Source: CADEFX01 sp046154585 (GTDB taxonomy: Bacteria > Pseudomonadota > Alphaproteobacteria > Rhizobiales > Hyphomicrobiaceae). From it: DNA of 64,000 nucleotides. The position numbers and the translations under genes were made by a program. The stretch covers positions 1 to 64,000 of the forward strand of contig JBJXDX010000122.1 of NCBI GenBank assembly GCA_046154585.1, in the 5' to 3' direction. Positions 17,783 through 26,781 of the stretch are shown here, piece after piece; position 1 is the stretch's first letter; every line of letters starts with the position of its first letter. The notes under the pieces are model-generated. The model was given only the letters and a program-made list of their open reading frames with translations. It did no database searches and was not told where the DNA came from.

Positions 17783-18196
17783 GTGACCTTGGCGCCTTTA
17801 TCTCCTTTGACACCGCTGATCGGCACCGCCCGAACCTCGAGCGTCTTGGCCGACGATGTGTCCGCAAAGACTAAGGCACCGGCCTCCAAGCAGGCGGAGG
17901 CGTTGCGGCAATTTGAGTCGTTCATCCTGCAGAGTTTCATCGAGACAATGCTGCCGAAGAATGCAGAAAGCGTGTTTGGCAAGGGCACAGCCGGGGGCGT
18001 CTGGAAATCGATACTTGCCGAAAAGCTTGCGGATCAGATCTCGAGAAGCGGCGGCATTGGCATTGCGCAGAAAATCGCCGGGCCACAAGTCGCCTCAGCG
18101 CCACCTGCAACCCAGATCGGTGGCGTGGCGGAAGTGGCCCAGGCTTCGGATCGCATTCCCCTGGCCCGCACATATCGCAGTGGAGAGCCGTCGTAA
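17783..18196 (+). CDS. Rod-binding protein, FlgJ N-terminal-domain type
   Basis: 137 residues from a GTG start. The segment EALRQFESFILQSFIETMLP and then GGVWKSILAEKLADQIS followed by GIGIAQKI matches the rod-binding domain of FlgJ (PF10135). There is no muramidase domain, unlike enterobacterial FlgJ. The peptidoglycan-cutting activity may come from the separate lysozyme-like protein encoded at 40890-41675. The stop overlaps the next start by one base (TAATG). Confidence 0.8.
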   Translation: MTLAPLSPLTPLIGTARTSSVLADDVSAKTKAPASKQAEALRQFESFILQSFIETMLPKNAESVFGKGTAGGVWKSILAEKLADQISRSGGIGIAQKIAGPQVASAPPATQIGGVAEVAQASDRIPLARTYRSGEPS

Positions 18197-18675
18197 TGCG
18201 CCATCAATCCCTTCAGGCCGATGATCTCGCTGCACCGCAGGCTCCGGCCCCTCTCGCGGAGCTCGTTCAAGCCAGAAAGCCGCACCTGGCAGCAGTGAAG
18301 CCGGCGGAGGATCAGAATGGCATGCTCGCCAGTCTCGTCCGCACGATTGAACGCCTGGAAGAGACGCTGGAGCAGGAAACGGCAGGCCTGCGATCGCGTG
18401 CGTCGATTGATCTCAAAGATCTCAATAACCGCAAGACGCACGGCCTGCTGGAGCTGACGCGCGCGATGCGACATTTGGATCGTGGCAGTCTCACGCCGCC
18501 GGTTGCCGCCCGGCTCTCCGCTTTGCGCAGCAGTATCGAGATCAACAGCCGCGTCGTTAAGATACACCTCGAAGCCGTGCGCGAGGTTTCGGCGATCGTC
18601 GCCGACGCCATTCGCGATGCCGAATCCGATGGAACCTATTCCGTGTCCATCGGACGCCCCGCGCTGCGGCCGTGA
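18196..18675 (+). CDS. FlgN-like flagellar chaperone (putative)
   Basis: 159 residues, mostly helical. The LASLVRTIERLEETLEQETA segment and later RKTHGLLELTRAMRHLD resemble the FlgN-family chaperones that escort FlgK and FlgL. No diagnostic catalytic or metal motif exists in this family, so the call rests on helical pattern, size and position beside export genes. Start ATG overlaps the preceding stop; its own TGA overlaps the next GTG start. Confidence 0.5.
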   Translation: MRHQSLQADDLAAPQAPAPLAELVQARKPHLAAVKPAEDQNGMLASLVRTIERLEETLEQETAGLRSRASIDLKDLNNRKTHGLLELTRAMRHLDRGSLTPPVAARLSALRSSIEINSRVVKIHLEAVREVSAIVADAIRDAESDGTYSVSIGRPALRP

Positions 18676-19163
18676 TCAAGCTGATCCTTGTCGGGCTATG
18701 GGCGTGCGCCATCACGCTCAGCTCGTGCTGGGCTGTCGTATCCTGGACGGCGGCAGGCAAGCCTGCCGAGGCCGAGCACAGCGCCGAGAAGCAGACGAAT
18801 ACGCTCGAGCACGTCCGGACGAAGATGATCAGCGTTCCCATCATTTCGGAGGGCGCGATCCAGGGCTACGTCATAGCCCAATTCATTTTCAGCATTGACG
18901 CCAAGCAGCTCAAGCAGCTGTCCATCAAGCCAGAAGCGATACTTCTTGATGAGGCCTTCAAGGTCATCTACGCGGGCGAAACCGTCGATTTTCGCAATAT
19001 CAAGAAGCAGGATTTGCCGGCCATGCTGAAGACGATCAACGATGGCGTGAACAAGCGGTTCGGTTCGCCACTCGTCGAAAGCGTTCTGATTCAGGAGTTG
19101 AACTACGTCAGCAAAGCTGAGGCCCGTTTGGGCGACAAACGCCAGGGCGCCGATCGCCCCTAG
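18672..19163 (+). CDS. FliL-like membrane-anchored flagellar-cluster protein
   Basis: 163 residues from a GTG that overlaps the previous stop by four bases. One N-terminal membrane helix (about 3-28) is followed by a soluble domain that would face the periplasm. The pattern IQGYVIAQFIFSIDAKQLKQ, LLDEAFKVIY and a C-terminal VLIQELNYV strand resembles the FliL/stomatin-like fold in layout. It is distinct from the canonical fliL at 32335. Function is not established; a stator- or export-related membrane role is an inference from fold-like pattern and location. Convergent with fliI, 45 bases apart. Confidence 0.5.
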   Translation: MIKLILVGLWACAITLSSCWAVVSWTAAGKPAEAEHSAEKQTNTLEHVRTKMISVPIISEGAIQGYVIAQFIFSIDAKQLKQLSIKPEAILLDEAFKVIYAGETVDFRNIKKQDLPAMLKTINDGVNKRFGSPLVESVLIQELNYVSKAEARLGDKRQGADRP

Positions 19164-19208
19164 AGCGTGGAGTCACTCTGCCTCACTCGGGGCACCTCGG
19201 CCGAGCAC

Positions 19209-20585
19209 TTAGCTCGACAGCATGCGAGCGATATCCTGGAACGCATCGGCGCTGGGTGGATCCTTCGGTGCCTGCTTCAGGCCATCATACAGCTTGGGAA
19301 TGAGATCAACTGCTTTATCGAGGTCGGTGTCCAGTCCGCGCTGGTAGCCGCCCATCAAGCGTAGATCGCGCGTGTCCTCGAAGCGCGCGATCATGGCGCG
19401 CAGCTTGGTCACGAGCTTTGCCTGCTCGGGAGACCACGCCAGTTGGGCCAGGCGTGAAATCGAGCCCGGCACATCGATGGCTGGATAGCGGCCCTGATCT
19501 GCGATCGATCGATCGAGTACGATATGTCCATCTAGCGTGCCGCGAATCGTGTCGGCGATGGGATCATTGTGATCGTCGCCATCGACAAGGACCGAGAACA
19601 CGCCAGTAATCGAACCGTGCCCTTCTTCGCCGGGTCCGGCGCGCTCCAGCAGCTTGGGCAGATCGTTCAGGACGCTCGGCGGATACCCGCGTGCGACGGG
19701 CGGCTCGCCTGCCGCGAGCGCGACATCGCGCGCAGCATGGGCAAAGCGCGTGACGGAATCGACGATCAGCAGCACACTGTGCCCGATGTCGCGGAAATAC
19801 TCGGCCGTGCACATCGCCGTCTTCGGCGCCAGGCGGCGCATCATAGCGCTTTCGTCGCCGGTCGCGACGATGGCGACGGTGCGCGCTCGCTCGTGCTGAA
19901 GCACGTCCTCTATGAATTCGCGGACCTCACGTCCGCGCTCGCCGATAAGTCCGATGACGACCGTATCGAAACCGCCAGAACGTGCGAGCATGGCGAGAAG
20001 CGTGGACTTGCCGATTCCAGAGCCGGCGAAGATGCCGATCCTCTGGCCGGCGCAGATGGGCGTGAAAAGGTCTACTGCCCTGACGCCCGTCCGGACCGGC
20101 TGGCGGATTCGCTGCCTGCTCATGGGCGGCGGGGGCGTTCGATCGGTCGAGACGGCAATATCCCCTTGCACCAGCGGCGAGCCACCATCGATGGGCGCGC
20201 CGAGGGCGTTGATGACGCGTCCAAGCCATGAGCGATCGGGACTGAGGCTGATGAAACCGTGCCGCCGTGCCGGCACCCCGAGCCCCGCACGATGGACGAT
20301 ATCGAACGGTTTGACCGTCACCCCGGCCTCATCAATGCGGATGACTTCAGCGAGCTGTGCAGGCTCGCTTGTCGCGAGATCGACGCACTCGCCGAGCCTG
20401 ACGAGCTGCGACATGCCGTTTACCCGGCAATGACTCGGACCGACCTCCGCAACGACGCCGCTGGCCTGCACCTTCGGCAATTTGACGGCTGCGCTCGCGA
20501 GTGCCCGTTCGAGCCGTTCGAGGGCGTTTGGCCCGCTGCAAGCATCAGAGCCGATACCCGCGTCGCCTTCGTGCATGGAGAGCAA
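19209..20585 (-). CDS. fliI: Flagellum-specific ATPase FliI
   Basis: 458 residues. Walker A is GSGIGKST at 188-195 inside IGIFAGSGIGKSTLLAML; Walker B is VLLIVD at 271-276, followed by SVTRFAHAARD; the later PSVLNDLPKLLERAG and GSITGVFSVLVDGDDH blocks are also typical. FliI is the F1-like ATPase that helps unfold and load flagellar substrates at the cytosolic face. It lies on the minus strand with flgF and the DUF1217 gene, opposite to the rest of the flagellar island. The flgF stop is about 46 bases upstream of the fliI start. Confidence 0.95.
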   Translation of the reverse strand: MLSMHEGDAGIGSDACSGPNALERLERALASAAVKLPKVQASGVVAEVGPSHCRVNGMSQLVRLGECVDLATSEPAQLAEVIRIDEAGVTVKPFDIVHRAGLGVPARRHGFISLSPDRSWLGRVINALGAPIDGGSPLVQGDIAVSTDRTPPPPMSRQRIRQPVRTGVRAVDLFTPICAGQRIGIFAGSGIGKSTLLAMLARSGGFDTVVIGLIGERGREVREFIEDVLQHERARTVAIVATGDESAMMRRLAPKTAMCTAEYFRDIGHSVLLIVDSVTRFAHAARDVALAAGEPPVARGYPPSVLNDLPKLLERAGPGEEGHGSITGVFSVLVDGDDHNDPIADTIRGTLDGHIVLDRSIADQGRYPAIDVPGSISRLAQLAWSPEQAKLVTKLRAMIARFEDTRDLRLMGGYQRGLDTDLDKAVDLIPKLYDGLKQAPKDPPSADAFQDIARMLSS

Positions 20586-20631
20586 CCTTCGCCATCAGGC
20601 GCCATAAGGGCCGGAAACCCTAACCGTTTGA

Positions 20632-21345
20632 GCCCAACGTCTTAACGGCGTCACGGAGGGAATTTTCCGAGTCGCTCAACGCGGTCGAAATGGCATCGAA
20701 GGCCCTGGACACGCCGATCAGACGCGTCATCTCCATGACGGGATTGACGTTGGAGCGCTCGACAAAGCCCTGCGCAATGCCGACCTTGGTGAAATCCAGC
20801 GCCGGGGTTGCAGGCTGGTCGGGCACGACCCCGGAGTTCTCGGATCGGGTCAGCTTGGCGTTCGCGTCGATCGTGAACAGGCCGACCGCGCCCACCTGAC
20901 GATCGTTCTGCGTGATCATGCCGTCACGCGCGATGCGCGGCGGCCCGGCCGTCGGATCAAGCTGGATCGGCGCGCCGCCCGCATCGAGGATGGCATGGCC
21001 ATTGAGTGTTTGCAGATCGCCCGTGTCGGACATGCGCATGCGGCCGTCGCGCGTGTAGACCTGACCGGCGGGGGTATTGATCGCCAGCCAGGCATCACCC
21101 TCGACCGCCATGTCGAGAAGATTGTCGGTTTTGACGAATTCCCCCGCCCGGCGCGAGAGATAAGTATCCCCCGTGGAGGCGAAAGCCACGGGGTCCGCAG
21201 GCGTTTGCGACAGCAAGGTTTCGAACTTCACCTCCTCGGTGCGATACCCCGCCGTTGTGCTGTTGGCGATATTGTTCGCGATGGTGTCGATCCGCCTTTG
21301 CAGAGACAACTGGGCCGAGAGCGCGACGTACAAGCTCGACTGCAT
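20632..21345 (-). CDS. flgF: Flagellar basal-body rod protein FlgF
   Basis: About 237-241 residues. The opening SLYVALSAQLSLQRRIDTIA, NNIANSTTAGYR and VEGDAWLAI with YTRDGRMRMSDTG belong to the FlgE/F/G family; the short length and the C-terminal SNVNPVMEMTRLIGVSRAFD identify FlgF. It forms part of the proximal rod. The ATG at 21343-21345 overlaps the stop of the upstream DUF1217 gene by one base. The reading frame closes near 20620-20632; the end coordinate is approximate within that range. Confidence 0.92.
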
Positions 21346-22127
21346 CAGCTTCCTCCGAGCTTCAGGTTCTGCAACGCCGCGAGCAGGCTTTGGCTGACCC
21401 CTGCGGCCGTAGGCTGGCCGATCAGTATGCTCGGGCTCACGGCCGGGGATGTGGGGTTCTCAAGCTCCCACAGCGCTGTGAAGCGATTGAGGAGGGATTT
21501 GATCTTCGCAGGGTCCTTCAGATCCTCAACGTCGAGCCGATCCGAGATCAGGCGCGCCTGCTTCTCGATATCCTGCAGGGACATCGATGCCGGCAGCGCA
21601 AGCGCCGTTTGCACCACCTTGAGCAGGGCCGGATCGGCCAGAATACCGAAGGGGCTGGTGACCTTGGATGCCTTGCGCTCGAAGTACAGCGCCAGGCGCA
21701 CGCCTTCGTTGGTGCTGCCCGCGTCCTCCTCCAAGGTCTGCCGCATGTATCGATCGACCGTACCCTGCCGCGTTCGCTCAAACACCGTGGTGAGCTCGCC
21801 ATGCCGGGCGAAGTTGAACGTCTCGATCATGTCCTTGTAGCGGCTGTCTGCCAGCCTGTTGGCGAAGCTGTCGGGATCGTCCACGCCCCCCGCCAGGGCC
21901 TTGCGGATGAAGGCCTTGGCATAGGCCATGTCCTGTAGGCCGAAGGCCTTCATGACGTAATTGTAGAGGCGCTTGTCGGCCATGAAATCGTCGATCGATT
22001 TCACCTTCTCGATATTGGCCAGGTAGTAAGCAGTCTCGCGCGCGGCCTGAGGCTTCTTCGCCGTGTTTCCCAACGCCCGCGTCAGGTCGGTGGCGATCAT
22101 CCGGTAGGCGGCGGTTGTCGTTACCAC
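21345..22127 (-). CDS. DUF1217 family flagellar-cluster protein
   Basis: 260 residues from a GTG at 22125-22127, with AGAGGA about ten bases upstream; the open frame extends 25 codons further without convincing sequence. The core YLANIEKVKSIDDFMADKRL, FGLQDMAYAKAFIRKALAGG and repeats of the same pattern (DSFANRLADSRYKDMIETFN) fit DUF1217, a family found almost only in alphaproteobacterial flagellar loci. Its precise role is not established. Overlap with flgF suggests cotranslation and a structural or assembly role in the rod/hook region. Confidence 0.75.
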   Translation of the reverse strand: MVTTTAAYRMIATDLTRALGNTAKKPQAARETAYYLANIEKVKSIDDFMADKRLYNYVMKAFGLQDMAYAKAFIRKALAGGVDDPDSFANRLADSRYKDMIETFNFARHGELTTVFERTRQGTVDRYMRQTLEEDAGSTNEGVRLALYFERKASKVTSPFGILADPALLKVVQTALALPASMSLQDIEKQARLISDRLDVEDLKDPAKIKSLLNRFTALWELENPTSPAVSPSILIGQPTAAGVSQSLLAALQNLKLGGS

Positions 22128-22291
22128 GTCACGGGCATCCTCTGAGGGCGACTGGCGCAAACATGCCACGCGCGCCTTGCCCGAAGCTGATGGACCCCGC
22201 AAACGCCCGGCACCCGTGCCCGTTCATCAGGCTCACGCAAGGCTTGCGCGGTTAGAAGTTGTCAGACGGGCGAGAGACCGCGGAGCCGCAT

Positions 22292-23179
22292 GTGACGATC
22301 ATTCTTGGCCTTGTAGTCACGCTCGGCTGCATGATGGGCGGATTTGTGGCCATGGGCGGCCACGTATCCGTTATCTGGCAGCCTTGGGAGTACGTGATCA
22401 TCTGCGGCGCGGCGCTTGGCACATTCATCGTCGCCAACCCCGTGAAGATCATCAAGGACACCGGCAAGGCCCTTGTGGAGGGCTTCAAGAATGCCGCACC
22501 TTCGCGTCGGCAATATCTGGATGTGCTGGCGATACTCTACTCGCTGATGCGCGAGTTGCGCGGCAAGTCGCGAAACGAGGTCGAAAAGCATATCGACGAA
22601 CCGGATCAGTCGGCGATCTTTCAAAAGTTTCCGAGCGTGCTCGATAACGACGATCTAACGGCTTTCATTTGCGACTATTGCCGGCTGATCATCATCGGCA
22701 ACGTGCGAACGCACGAGATCGAGTCGCTGATGGACGAGGAAATTCAGACCATCCGCGGGGACATGTTGAAATCCTATCATGCACTGGTCAGCATTTCTGA
22801 AGGGCTGCCGGCGCTTGGCATCGTTGCTGCGGTGCTCGGAGTGATCAAGGCTATGGGCGCGCTGGATCAGGCGCCCGAGGTTCTGGGCGGATTGATCGGT
22901 GCGGCGCTCGTCGGGACGTTCGCTGGAATTTTCCTGTCCTATGCCGTCGTCACGCCGATGGCGACGAAGAGCAAGACCGTTCGCGAAAAGAAGCTCAGGC
23001 TCTACGTGATCGTCAAGCAGACGCTGCTGGCCTTCATGAACGGGGCCATGCCGCAAGTCGCGCTCGAGCACGGCCGTAAGACCATTTCCGCCTATGAGCG
23101 TCCGTCGATCGATGAAGTCGAGCAGGAAACACTGGGTGGCGGTGCCGCGGCCGATCCCACGCAGAAGGAGGCTGCATAG
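22292..23179 (+). CDS. motA: Flagellar motor stator protein MotA
   Basis: 295 residues from the GTG at 22292, where the protein opens VTIILGLVVTLGCMMGGFVA as MotA proteins do; a TTG 11 codons upstream is less likely. Four membrane helices are visible, with a large cytosolic loop bearing the charged region LMRELRGKSRNEVEKH and REKKLRLYVIVKQT, and the segment EGLPALGIVAAVLGVIKAMG at the third helix. MotA with MotB forms the proton channel stator. It leads a co-directional block of switch genes; motB itself lies 14 kb away (37122). Confidence 0.94.
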   Translation: MTIILGLVVTLGCMMGGFVAMGGHVSVIWQPWEYVIICGAALGTFIVANPVKIIKDTGKALVEGFKNAAPSRRQYLDVLAILYSLMRELRGKSRNEVEKHIDEPDQSAIFQKFPSVLDNDDLTAFICDYCRLIIIGNVRTHEIESLMDEEIQTIRGDMLKSYHALVSISEGLPALGIVAAVLGVIKAMGALDQAPEVLGGLIGAALVGTFAGIFLSYAVVTPMATKSKTVREKKLRLYVIVKQTLLAFMNGAMPQVALEHGRKTISAYERPSIDEVEQETLGGGAAADPTQKEAA

Positions 23180-23184
23180 GCCTC

Positions 23185-24126
23185 ATGGCGCATCACGAAT
23201 TGTCTTTGGCGGATGGCGGCGAGGCCCTGAGGGCGATTTTCTCAGCCGCGCTCAATCGCACGGATCGCCTGCCCGCGCTGGAAGCGACGCTTGAGCGCGC
23301 TGCCACCATCTGCACGGATGAACTGCGAAATTCGGCCGTGCCGCCGCCGGAGCTGACGTTTCTGCAGGTCGAAAGTGGTGTGGCGGGTGACATCCTCAGC
23401 CCCTATGAGGGGCGCGGCGTCGCTGCCGTGTTCAATGCCGCTGACTGGAATACGCGTCTTTTGACTGTCGCCGATCGGGCATGCGTGTTTGCCGTTATCG
23501 AGATGATGCTGGGGGGCGACGGCTCGCAGCCGGCCCACGCGTCCGATCGCGCCTTTACGCGCATCGAGCTTGGCATGATGAGTGCTTTTTTCGGGCGGCT
23601 TGCGCAGTCGCTCGAAGCCGCCTTTGCCCCCATTGTCAGGACGACATTCACGAACGATGGCATCTCGGATCGAATTGATTTCGATATCCTGGGCCGCAAA
23701 ACCAGTCAGGCCGTTGCGGCGCGGCTGTCTCTGCGCGTTTGGTCGCAGACCGGAGAGATCCTCATAGTCATACCCGGCGCTGCAATCGAGCCGATGCGTC
23801 AGGCGCTTGGACCCATCGCCGTCGAGGAAACAAAAAAAGCGGATCCCCGGTGGTCGAGCCAAATCCAGGACAAGATCACCCGGACGAGTGTGGCCCTGAC
23901 GGCGATACTCGACGAACGCTTCATTCCTCTGGAAGACATAGCCAACCTGAGGGTTGGCCAGATGCTGCAGCTCGGTGCCACGGCCCAGACGCGCGTGCGC
24001 GTCGAGTGCAACGGCGAGCCATTGTTGTGGTGTCAGCTGGGTAAATCGAACGGCGCGTATACGTTGCGCGTAGACGCTCCCATTGACCGCGACGAAGAAT
24101 TCATGAACGACATTCTGGCCGGTTGA
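23185..24126 (+). CDS. fliM: Flagellar motor switch protein FliM
   Basis: 313 residues. The middle CheC-like domain (RIELGMMSAFFGRLAQSLEA, FTNDGISDRIDFD) and the C-terminal SpoA domain (LTAILDERFIPLEDIANLRV, GQMLQLG) are recognisable. FliM forms the C-ring wall. The N-terminus (MAHHELSLADGGEALRAIF) lacks a clear LSQ-x-EIDALL peptide, the CheY-P docking site in enterobacteria; rhizobial FliM proteins are divergent here. It starts six bases after motA, so both are on one transcript. Confidence 0.9.
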   Translation: MAHHELSLADGGEALRAIFSAALNRTDRLPALEATLERAATICTDELRNSAVPPPELTFLQVESGVAGDILSPYEGRGVAAVFNAADWNTRLLTVADRACVFAVIEMMLGGDGSQPAHASDRAFTRIELGMMSAFFGRLAQSLEAAFAPIVRTTFTNDGISDRIDFDILGRKTSQAVAARLSLRVWSQTGEILIVIPGAAIEPMRQALGPIAVEETKKADPRWSSQIQDKITRTSVALTAILDERFIPLEDIANLRVGQMLQLGATAQTRVRVECNGEPLLWCQLGKSNGAYTLRVDAPIDRDEEFMNDILAG

Positions 24127-24187
24127 TAGCGGCCGCGTGGTAGTCGCGTAGGCGTTGGAGGGAGTGTGGCGGGATCGGCCACGTTCG

Positions 24188-24628
24188 ATGACGGCAACTC
24201 AGCGCATGAGACACGACATGTCGAAAGCCATACCCGACGCGAGCCAGGCGGCCCTCCTGCAGGAGTTCGCCGCTGAGCTGACCATGTCGCCGCAGGAGCT
24301 CGCGAACGGCGCCGCTGCTGCCCAAAGCGAAATCCGTCCGGTCGAGCCGGTTCGCACGGTGCCTGGCAACATGGACATGATCATGCGGATCCCGGTGTCC
24401 GTCCGCGTTGTCCTCGGATCGGCGACGATGCCCGTGTCGAGCCTTGCCAAGCTCGGGAGGGGGGCCGTCATTCCTCTCGACCGGCGCGTGGGCGAGCCCG
24501 TCGATGTGGTCGTCAACGGTCGTGTGATTGCGCGGGGCGAGGTCGTCGTGATGGACGAGGGGAGCAATCGCTTCGGTTTGAAGCTGACGGAAGTCATCGG
24601 TCCATCGGCGGTGGACAAGGCGTCCTGA
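24188..24628 (+). CDS. fliN: Flagellar motor switch protein FliN
   Basis: 146 residues from the ATG at 24188; later in-frame ATGs (for example 24218) and an upstream GTG beside GGAGGGA at 24157-24163 are alternatives. The C-terminal SpoA domain is clear: IMRIPVSVRVVLGSATMPV, LGRGAVIPLDRRVGEPVDV, VVNGRVIARGEVVVMDEG and NRFGLKLTEV. FliN sits at the base of the C-ring and helps localise the export ATPase. It lies between fliM and fliG, as usual for rhizobia. Confidence 0.93.
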   Translation: MTATQRMRHDMSKAIPDASQAALLQEFAAELTMSPQELANGAAAAQSEIRPVEPVRTVPGNMDMIMRIPVSVRVVLGSATMPVSSLAKLGRGAVIPLDRRVGEPVDVVVNGRVIARGEVVVMDEGSNRFGLKLTEVIGPSAVDKAS

Positions 24629-24645
24629 AGGCGTTTGGAACCAGC

Positions 24646-25674
24646 ATGACCGCCAAGACCGAACGAGCGGCGCCAAACCTCAACTCGCTGACGGGCGCGG
24701 AGAAAGTCGCGGTGCTGCTGCTGGCGTTGGGCAAGACGAAGGCGGCGCACATTTTGAGACGGTTCGACGCGGACGAGCTGAAACTCATTACCCGCTCGGC
24801 CGCAGATCTGACCACTATAACCGCGGCTGATCTCGACGCGCTCGTCGAGGAATTCGCCAAGAAATTCGCGACCGGCATCAAATTCATCGGCACGGCCAAG
24901 GAGCTTGAGAACCTTCTTGTTGCGGTCATGACCGAGGACGAGATTGCAGAGGTCAAGTCCGGCGGGGAGCGCACGAAAGAAGAGCCCGTCTGGGAGATCG
25001 TGTCGCGGCTGAAGGAGGACGTGCTGCGCGCATGTCTGACGAAAGAGCACCCGCAGACAGCGGCGTTGATCTTGTCGAGAATCGACTCGGGTACGGCCGC
25101 AAAGATTGTCGGCGGATACCCGGCGGCTCAACGCAATGACCTGTTGTGTCGCATGCTCGTCATGAGCTCCGTCTCCGAAGAATCCATCGCCATCGTCGAG
25201 AATATGCTGCGGGAAGAGCTGACGGCCTCGCAAGGCAACTCGCTCGCGGATGCGCACACCAACATCGCGAACATCCTGAACAAGCTCGACAAGACCCAAA
25301 GCGATGATGTGCTGCAGAGCATGTCTGCGTTGCGTCCGGACGACGCCGAGCTTGTAAAGGGAATGCTTTTCTCGTTCGACGATCTCGTCACCTTGTCGCC
25401 GAGCGTGCGGACCATGGTCTTCGATCAGGTGCCGATCGAACGCGTTGTGCTTTCCTTGAAGGGCCTCGATGCGCAGTTCCAGGCAACCATACTGTCGTCC
25501 CTGGCATCCCGGTCGCGCCGCATGGTCGAGGCCGAATTGCAGAATGGCAATTCGGGTTCCGCGCGCGACGTGACGGAGGCCCGCAGGTTGATCGTCGATA
25601 TCGTGCTCAGGATGGTCACCAACGGTGAAATCGATCTGAAGGCGCCCGGCGGTGGCGGCGAGGAGGCGGCATGA
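24646..25674 (+). CDS. fliG: Flagellar motor switch protein FliG
   Basis: 342 residues, normal length. The N-terminal domain begins LTGAEKVAVLLLALGKTKAA; the middle ARM-type domain carries EHPQTAALILSRIDSGTAAK; the C-terminal torque domain contains FSFDDLVTLSPSVRTMVFDQ and SLASRSRRMVEAEL. FliG links the MS ring to the C-ring and contacts MotA through charged residues. It follows fliN by 17 bases. Confidence 0.95.
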   Translation: MTAKTERAAPNLNSLTGAEKVAVLLLALGKTKAAHILRRFDADELKLITRSAADLTTITAADLDALVEEFAKKFATGIKFIGTAKELENLLVAVMTEDEIAEVKSGGERTKEEPVWEIVSRLKEDVLRACLTKEHPQTAALILSRIDSGTAAKIVGGYPAAQRNDLLCRMLVMSSVSEESIAIVENMLREELTASQGNSLADAHTNIANILNKLDKTQSDDVLQSMSALRPDDAELVKGMLFSFDDLVTLSPSVRTMVFDQVPIERVVLSLKGLDAQFQATILSSLASRSRRMVEAELQNGNSGSARDVTEARRLIVDIVLRMVTNGEIDLKAPGGGGEEAA

Positions 25675-25689
25675 GCGTCGCTTCGCTGA

Positions 25690-26781
25690 ATGGCTGAGCC
25701 GCACGACAAGGCAAGCAAGACCGAAGAGGCCACCGAAAAGAAGCTTCGGGATGCCATCGAGAAGGGCAATATTCCGTTCTCGAAAGAGGCTGCGACCTTT
25801 GCGTCGCTCGGCGGCATTCTCGTCATCACCGGCCTGTTTCTCACCGGAAACGTGATGCACATCCGGCAAACCCTCGAGCGGTTCATAGACAACCCTGGCG
25901 GCTGGTCGCTCGAGAACAGCGGCGATGTGACCGAGCTATTTCGCGCGATCGGTTTGGATGCGGCTCACCTTCTTATTCCCGTCGTCTTGATCCTTGCCGG
26001 CGCGGGCATCGTCTCGTCCATCCTGCAGAATCCGCCGCAGCTGGTGTACGATCGCATCGAGCCGAAACTGTCGCGCGTCTCGATCACGCAGGGGTGGAGG
26101 CGTCTCTTCAGCGCCCAGGCGCAAGTCGAATTCCTCAAAGCGGTCTTCAAGTTTGCTGTCGTTGCTTTTGTCGGCGTGCTCGTCATCCGGTCCGCGCAGA
26201 AGGATGTCGTCAAGGCTATGTTCATGGAGCCGGGTGCGATACCCGAGCTCGCGCGGTCCATGGTCATGAAGCTCATCGCGGCCATGAGCGCCGCGACCGT
26301 GCTCCTCGTCGCCGCAGATCTCGTGTGGTCAAGGGTGTTCTGGCAGCGCGAGCTCAGAATGACGCGCCAGGAAGTGAAGGACGAGCACAAGCAGTCGGAC
26401 GGTGATCCGATCTTGAAGGCGCGCATGCGGTCGCTAGCGCGCGACAGATCGCGCCGCCGCATGATCGCCGCGGTTCCTCGCGCGACATTGGTCATTGCCA
26501 ACCCGACTCACTACGCGATTGCGCTGCGCTACGTAAAGGAAGAGGGAGGCGCGCCGCTTGTCGTTGCCAAGGGACAAGATCTCATTGCCTTGAAAATCAG
26601 GCACGTGGCCGAAGAAAATGGCATTCCCGTCATAGAAGATAAGCTTCTCGCAAGGTCGCTCTACGAAAGTGTGCAGGTGGACAAGGTCATTCCATCGCAG
26701 TTCTACAAGGCTGTTGCCGAGATCATTCTCTTCCTCATGGTTCGCGGCGGCTCTGCGGCGCCGAGAACGACACAGGGTTGA
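25690..26781 (+). CDS. flhB: Flagellar export switch protein FlhB
   Basis: 363 residues. The opening KTEEATEKKLRDAIEKGNIP, four membrane helices and the autocleavage site NPTH (Asn 271, in VIANPTHYAIALRY) are diagnostic. Cleavage between Asn and Pro switches export specificity from hook-type to filament-type substrates, together with FliK. It begins 15 bases after fliG. The last base of its TGA is the first base of the ATG of the next gene. Confidence 0.95.
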   Translation: MAEPHDKASKTEEATEKKLRDAIEKGNIPFSKEAATFASLGGILVITGLFLTGNVMHIRQTLERFIDNPGGWSLENSGDVTELFRAIGLDAAHLLIPVVLILAGAGIVSSILQNPPQLVYDRIEPKLSRVSITQGWRRLFSAQAQVEFLKAVFKFAVVAFVGVLVIRSAQKDVVKAMFMEPGAIPELARSMVMKLIAAMSAATVLLVAADLVWSRVFWQRELRMTRQEVKDEHKQSDGDPILKARMRSLARDRSRRRMIAAVPRATLVIANPTHYAIALRYVKEEGGAPLVVAKGQDLIALKIRHVAEENGIPVIEDKLLARSLYESVQVDKVIPSQFYKAVAEIILFLMVRGGSAAPRTTQG

